Source: Mesorhizobium loti
GTDB taxonomy: Bacteria > Pseudomonadota > Alphaproteobacteria > Rhizobiales > Rhizobiaceae
Direction: 5' to 3'
NCBI GenBank assembly: GCA_002356515.1
Contig: AP017605.1
Coordinates: 3,100,001-3,164,000, forward strand
DNA length: 64,000 nucleotides
Below the pieces are notes generated by a model. That model worked only from the letters and a program-made list of their open reading frames with translations, had not been told where the DNA came from and did not search any database. Both the position numbers and the translations under genes were made by a program. Positions 60,222 to 64,000 of this stretch are shown piece by piece. Position 1 is the stretch's first letter, and the number at the start of each line of letters is the position of its first letter.

Positions 60222-60977
60222 TCAGCCGCCGACCATCAGCTTGACAACTTCGTCATGGTTGGTCTCGGAGATCTTGCGCTCGCCGGCCTGGACGCCTCGC
60301 CGCAGCACGACGATGCGGTCCGATACGGCGAAGATGTCCTGCAGATTGTGCGAGATGAAGATCACGCCGCGCCCCTGCGCCTTGAGCTGATGGATCAGCG
60401 AGATCACCTTGCGCTGCTCCGGCACGCCAAGGGCGGCGGTCGGCTCGTCCATGATCAGGATCTGCGCGTCCCAATAGACGGCGCGGCCGATAGCGACGGC
60501 CTGGCGCTGGCCACCGGAGAAATTGCTGACCGGGGCCTCGAGCCGGCTGACATGGAAGTCCAGCCGGCCCATCGTCGCCTTGGCGGCCTCCGCCATGGCC
60601 TTACGGTCCAGCACCGGCAGGAAGCCGAACGCCTTGCGCATCGGTTCGCGGCCAAGAAAAATGTTGGCGCCGATCGATAGATTGTCGGCGAGAGCCAGAT
60701 CCTGGTAGATCGTCTCGATGCCCTTTTCGCGCGCTTCCTGCGGCGTCGCGAACGTCACCGGCTGGCCTCGCAGCAAGATCTCGCCGCCGGTCGGCTGGAA
60801 CACCCCCGATATCGCCTTGATCAGCGTCGTCTTGCCGGCGCCGTTGTCACCGGCCAGCGCCACCACTTCACCCGGCCGCACGGCCATGGAGAAGTCGTTG
60901 AGCGCACGCACGGCGCCGAAGTGCTTCGACAGATTGCGGACTTCCAGCAAGGGGCCGTTCTGGTTGGTGCTATTCAT
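60222..60977 (-). CDS. CUT2 sugar ABC transporter, single-domain ATPase (FrcA type)
   Basis: 251 residues from the ATG at 60977, overlapping the permease stop by 8 bp. Walker A GDNGAGKTT, Q-loop TIYQDLALADNLSIGANIFLGRE, signature FSGGQRQAVA, Walker B ILIMDEPTAALG and H-loop FISHNL. Unlike RbsA it has one nucleotide-binding domain, as in the fructose-type FrcBCA importers of rhizobia. It ends 3 bp from the convergent frameshifted hydrolase gene. Confidence 0.92.
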   Translation of the reverse strand: MNSTNQNGPLLEVRNLSKHFGAVRALNDFSMAVRPGEVVALAGDNGAGKTTLIKAISGVFQPTGGEILLRGQPVTFATPQEAREKGIETIYQDLALADNLSIGANIFLGREPMRKAFGFLPVLDRKAMAEAAKATMGRLDFHVSRLEAPVSNFSGGQRQAVAIGRAVYWDAQILIMDEPTAALGVPEQRKVISLIHQLKAQGRGVIFISHNLQDIFAVSDRIVVLRRGVQAGERKISETNHDEVVKLMVGG

Positions 60978-62031
60978 CCTGACGGGCTCCACTGAACCGG
61001 CGCTGCGCCTGGTCGATAAGGACGGAAATGATGATGACGACGCCGACGGCGATGAACTGCCAGAACGGTTCGACATTGACGAAGACCAGCCCATACTGGA
61101 TGACCGCGATCACCAGCGCGCCGGCCACCGTGCCGAAGATGGTGCCGGAGCCACCAAACAGGCTGGCGCCACCGATCACCACCGCCGCGACGCTGTCGAG
61201 CAGCAAGGGCTCGCCGGCCTGCGCCGCACCCGCGGTGAAGCGCGCGGCATAGAGCGCGCCGCCAAGGCCGGCGCACATCGCCGACAGCACATAGAGCCGC
61301 AATATGTGGCCCCTGATGTCGATGCCGGCGCGCCGCGCCGCCTGCACATTGGCGCCGATGGCATAATTGTGCTGGCCGAACCGGGTCTGGCTGAGCAGAT
61401 AGTGCATCGCGATGACGAAGATTGCGGTGATCAGCACCAGATAGGGCACGCCATAAAACCTGCCGTTGCCGAGCAGAGCGAACCAGGAGTTCTGCACCGG
61501 CACCGTGGTGCCGCCGGCAAGCAGAAAGGCGGCGCCGCGCGCGACGCCAAACATGCCGAGCGTGCCGATGAAGGGCGGCACTTTGAGCCGCGAGATCAGC
61601 AGGCCGTTGATGACGCCAGGCACGCCGGCAACGATCACCGAGGCGAGGATGCCGGCCAGCATGGCCAGCGGCAGGGGAATGGCGGCGCCCGCCATGTTGG
61701 TGGCATGCGCTGCAATGACGGCGGCAAGGCCCATGATAAAGCCGAGCGAGAGATCAATGCCGCCCGAAATGATGACGAAGGTCTGACCGGTCGCCAGCAG
61801 CAGCGGCGCCACGGCGAAGATCGCGATGGACTGCAGGTTGAACGGGTTGAGCACGAAGGTCGCGCCGAAGGCGAGCCGCGACCAGATCTCGAAACAGATG
61901 AGCAGGCCGGCGAGGAACAGCCAGGCGCGCCCTTCGGCGATGCGTGCGACCAGGCTCCTGGCCGGATCGCCATGATCGGCCTGAGGGGCGACATGCTTCT
62001 CGGCAGGCTGGGCTGGTGATGTCGAGGTCAT
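60970..62031 (-). CDS. CUT2 sugar ABC transporter permease (FrcC/RbsC type)
   Basis: 353 residues with a soluble N-terminus of about 35 residues and eight to ten membrane segments. The family motif GQTFVIISGGIDLSLGFIMGL, then ISRLKVPPFIGTLGMFGVARG and LLDSVAAVVIGGASLFGGSGT. It works with the 62125-63102 binding protein and the single-domain ATPase. A strong stem-loop lies between it and the binding-protein gene. Confidence 0.92.
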   Translation of the reverse strand: MTSTSPAQPAEKHVAPQADHGDPARSLVARIAEGRAWLFLAGLLICFEIWSRLAFGATFVLNPFNLQSIAIFAVAPLLLATGQTFVIISGGIDLSLGFIMGLAAVIAAHATNMAGAAIPLPLAMLAGILASVIVAGVPGVINGLLISRLKVPPFIGTLGMFGVARGAAFLLAGGTTVPVQNSWFALLGNGRFYGVPYLVLITAIFVIAMHYLLSQTRFGQHNYAIGANVQAARRAGIDIRGHILRLYVLSAMCAGLGGALYAARFTAGAAQAGEPLLLDSVAAVVIGGASLFGGSGTIFGTVAGALVIAVIQYGLVFVNVEPFWQFIAVGVVIIISVLIDQAQRRFSGARQDE

Positions 62032-62083
62032 GGATACTCCGCGGCGCCTTCAAACAGGTCTCGACTGGCGAGGACCTAGTGCA

Positions 62084-62109
62084 GCTCCTCCCGGCGGACC
62101 GGGAGGAGC
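62084..62109. terminator. Stem-loop after the second CUT2 binding-protein gene
   Basis: GCTCCTCCCGG (62084-62094) pairs perfectly with CCGGGAGGAGC (62099-62109) around CGGA. It lies 15 bp past the binding-protein stop and 52 bp before the permease start. No T-run follows. Confidence 0.65.
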
Positions 62110-62124
62110 AAAGCAGGTCTGGGC

Positions 62125-63102
62125 TTACTCGGAGTAGAGATACTTCGAGATGTTCGGATCCGCGATGTTGGACTTGTCCATGATCGTGAAGCCGGTGCCG
62201 ATGGTGACCGGGATCGAATGACCAGTCAGATGAGCATAGGCCGAGACGACGCCGTAATAGCCGATCTCGGCCGGATGCTGGGCGATCGCCACGTCGACCA
62301 GCCCGGTGTTGATGTTGTCGACGATGCTGGTCGGAGCATCGAAGGCGACAACTTTGACGGTGCCCGTCTGTCCGGCCTGCTTGACGCCGTTGGCCGCACC
62401 CAGCGCCGAGAACAGATTGGCGCCGAAGACGCCGACCAGGTCGGGATTGCGGGCGAACACCGCCTGCAGCTGCGAGGCCGCCTTGTTGGCGTCGTCGTCA
62501 TTGAACTGGGTCTCCAGCACGGTGATGCCCGTATGCTTGGCCATCTCCTTCTTGAAGCCCTCTTCACGCTGGTCGGTGGTCGAGATGCCGGGCTTGACGT
62601 TCGACACATAGACCTTGCCCTTGTCGCCAATGGCGGTGGCAAGAGCGCGCGCGGCGATCTCGCCGCCAAGCACATTGTCCGACGCGATATAGGCCAGCGG
62701 GAAATCGGCATCGCCGGCACCGGTCTGGTAGACGCCGCTGCCGATGAAAGTGTCGACGGTGATGACCGGGATGCCGGCGTCATTGGCCTTGCGCAGCGGC
62801 TCGACCAGCTGAACCTTGTCGGTCGGCGCGATCAGGATCGCGTCAGGCTTCTTGGCGATGACCGCGTCAAGCACCGGCACCTGGGTGACCGGGTTGAAGT
62901 CCGGCGCGCCCTGGAAAACCAGGTTCACGCCGAGCGCGTCGGCGGCCGCCTGGGCGCCCTTGCGCATGGTGATATAGAAGCCGTCGGTGGTCAGGCCCGG
63001 AATGAGCGCAATGGTGTATTTCTTGTCCTGCGCCTGCGCGGGCGCCATCAGCACCGTCGCACTGACGGCAAGCGCCGCGAGTGCGGCAACAATCTTCTTC
63101 AT
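62125..63102 (-). CDS. CUT2 sugar ABC transporter, periplasmic binding protein
   Basis: 325 residues from the ATG at 63102 (GAGGAGGA upstream), signal peptide ending MAPAQAQ. Peripla_BP_4 fold with LIPGLTTDGFYITMRKGAQAAADALG, the APTDK ligand loop, VITVDTFIGSG, YIASDNVLGG and VFGANLFSALG. Distant from the 8609 protein, so the sugar is probably different. The SorC-type regulator at the window edge is a likely controller. Confidence 0.92.
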   Translation of the reverse strand: MKKIVAALAALAVSATVLMAPAQAQDKKYTIALIPGLTTDGFYITMRKGAQAAADALGVNLVFQGAPDFNPVTQVPVLDAVIAKKPDAILIAPTDKVQLVEPLRKANDAGIPVITVDTFIGSGVYQTGAGDADFPLAYIASDNVLGGEIAARALATAIGDKGKVYVSNVKPGISTTDQREEGFKKEMAKHTGITVLETQFNDDDANKAASQLQAVFARNPDLVGVFGANLFSALGAANGVKQAGQTGTVKVVAFDAPTSIVDNINTGLVDVAIAQHPAEIGYYGVVSAYAHLTGHSIPVTIGTGFTIMDKSNIADPNISKYLYSE

Positions 63103-63516
63103 GACATCCTCCTCATTGTTGGCAGATCTGCCGTTGCAAGTGACATTGGAATGGCCGCCATCCGTGCGGATGCCGACGGCCGGGAACGCCTGTTTGCCTT
63201 TCGCGGGCAGCTCCTCCCAAGCGCCCTCCAGTCGATATGTCAGCCGGTCAGCCGACCGGCGCACCTGGCCACAACCCCGTTCCTCCGCCTCCGCGAGGGC
63301 CGGCAAACTGTGCCCGACGCCTCGCCTTGCCGGCGGGCGCTCGAACTTGTAACACTTTGCAGAAATAAATTGCAACCCGGTTTTTCCGAGCTGACAGCGC
63401 CGGGCTTTTCACACCGTGCAACATCCGACTGCTCCGCAGAGCCCCCAGTCAACTATCGCCCGGGGCTTTCAGCGGCACAACTGGTTTTCGCGGGCAGCAT
63501 CCTGCCCGTTCCATGG
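63103..63516. promoter_or_regulatory. 414 bp gap with a predicted promoter for the CUT2 operon
   Basis: On the minus strand TTGCAA (complement of 63370-63375) and TTACAA (complement of 63347-63352) are 17 bp apart. A TTGCA/TGCAA dyad (63357-63361, 63371-63375) overlaps them and could be an operator. A CGGGCAG/CTGCCCG hairpin (63491-63508) lies next to the regulator's stop. No gene is seen in the rest. Confidence 0.5.
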
Positions 63517-64000
63517 CTACGCGAGCGCCGTGAGGATGGCCTGCGCCGTCTTGGTGTCCGTCACCAGCGTGTTGATGAGGCCGGCGCGAACGGCGGCAAT
63601 GATTGCCGTCGCCTTTTCCGGCGAAGCGGCAAGGCCGATAACCAGCGGCACGGCGCGCAGCTGCGCCGGCGACATGGCGATCATCCGGCTCTCCCCTTCC
63701 CAGGCGATCAGCGCCCCCTCGGCATCGAAGTAATGGCGAAGCACGTCGCCGGCGGCATGAACCAATGCCTGCTCGCTCGGCGTGGCGGCACTTGCCTCGG
63801 GGGCATTGATGGCATGCGGCAGACCGATGCCGACGATCGCGACATCGGTCCTCTCCCACAAAGCGACGGCATCGCGGATGGCGGCGTCGCGCAGGAAGAC
63901 CTCGCGCAATTCGGTGGAGGGCAGATAGGGCGCGTGGATGAAATGCGGCGTGCCGCCGAACTCCTCGGCGGCGAGCCGCACGAATTCGTTGACCTGAAAA
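63517..64000 (-). CDS. SorC/DeoR-type sugar-binding transcriptional regulator (5' end beyond window)
   Basis: About 161 residues of the C-terminal effector domain are visible. FVRLAAEEFGGTPHFIHAPYL, the sugar-phosphate-binding core VAIVGIGLPHAIN, VGDxxxxYFD-like DVLRHYFDAEGALI and VIGLAASPEKATAIIAAVRAGLINTLVTDTKTA match the SorC sugar-binding domain. The DNA-binding part lies to the right of the window. It is upstream of, and on the same strand as, the CUT2 importer, which it probably controls. Confidence 0.9.
   Translation of the reverse strand, partial: FQVNEFVRLAAEEFGGTPHFIHAPYLPSTELREVFLRDAAIRDAVALWERTDVAIVGIGLPHAINAPEASAATPSEQALVHAAGDVLRHYFDAEGALIAWEGESRMIAMSPAQLRAVPLVIGLAASPEKATAIIAAVRAGLINTLVTDTKTAQAILTALA

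Noticed and set aside
63491..63508. CGGGCAG/CTGCCCG hairpin as an intrinsic terminator of the SorC-type gene
   Set aside because: No T-run follows on the transcribed strand, so only a hairpin is noted.
1..64000. tRNA, rRNA or riboswitch genes
   Set aside because: No cloverleaf-like block, rRNA segment or recognisable riboswitch core was seen by eye; a covariance-model search would be decisive.

Overview
The window looks like a chromosome segment of a Mesorhizobium-type alphaproteobacterium (Rhizobiales). This is inferred from the high GC content, the dense set of sugar, peptide and phosphonate ABC importers, a fosX gene inside a C-P lyase operon, and abundant rhizobial-style palindromic intergenic repeats. 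No rRNA, tRNA or CRISPR array is visible. One complete insertion sequence is present.

Layout. 1-4.5 kb: the 5' part of gnd and a four-gene copper operon (DUF2946, PCuAC chaperone, YcnI, CopC-CopD fusion). 4.6-13.4 kb: a FadR-type regulator divergent from a sugar-acid/sugar catabolic set (UxaA-type dehydratase, aldose dehydrogenase of the aldo-keto reductase family, a CUT2 importer and a zinc alcohol dehydrogenase). 13.4-25.7 kb: phosphonate use, with phnF divergent from phnGHI-fosX-phnJKL, a hexapeptide acyltransferase, a 2H-phosphoesterase-like gene, and then phnCDEE. Pho boxes precede both transcription units. 25.7-27.2 kb: an IS481-type element sits inside a palindromic repeat. 27.3-35.0 kb: a carbohydrate cluster with three TIM-barrel isomerase/epimerases, a Gfo/Idh/MocA dehydrogenase, an enolase-superfamily dehydratase, a FadR-type regulator and a 2-hydroxyacid dehydrogenase. 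35-41.3 kb: miscellaneous genes (amidase, GFA protein, SDR with TetR, MFS exporter with AraC). 41.3-48.4 kb: a CUT1 sugar importer operon with two full-length but complementary-degenerate ATPases plus a third, N-terminally truncated ATPase. 48.9-52.1 kb: TetR, a Tm-1-like protein, a PEP-hydrolase-family TIM barrel and a cupin. 52.1-60.2 kb: a low-GC hypothetical gene, an M24 peptidase, and a peptide importer operon ending in a frameshifted hydrolase. 60.2-64 kb: a second CUT2 importer and the 3' part of a SorC-type regulator.

How the parts connect. A FadR-like operator with the core TCTGGTATTACCAA lies over the predicted promoter of both the 27-35 kb cluster and the 41-48 kb importer. The general form AATCTGGTNNNACCAGATT recurs near the M24 peptidase/peptide importer. 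This suggests a shared regulon, perhaps run by the GntR protein at 33.3 kb. All five complete substrate-binding-protein genes are followed by an inverted repeat before the next gene. A 153-161 bp palindromic repeat occurs three times, twice between genes and once in frame inside an ABC ATPase gene.

Most notable: the in-frame repeat insertion, the asymmetric ATPase pair, the shared operator set, and a phosphonate locus with FosX, a convergent small membrane gene and a candidate replacement for PhnP.
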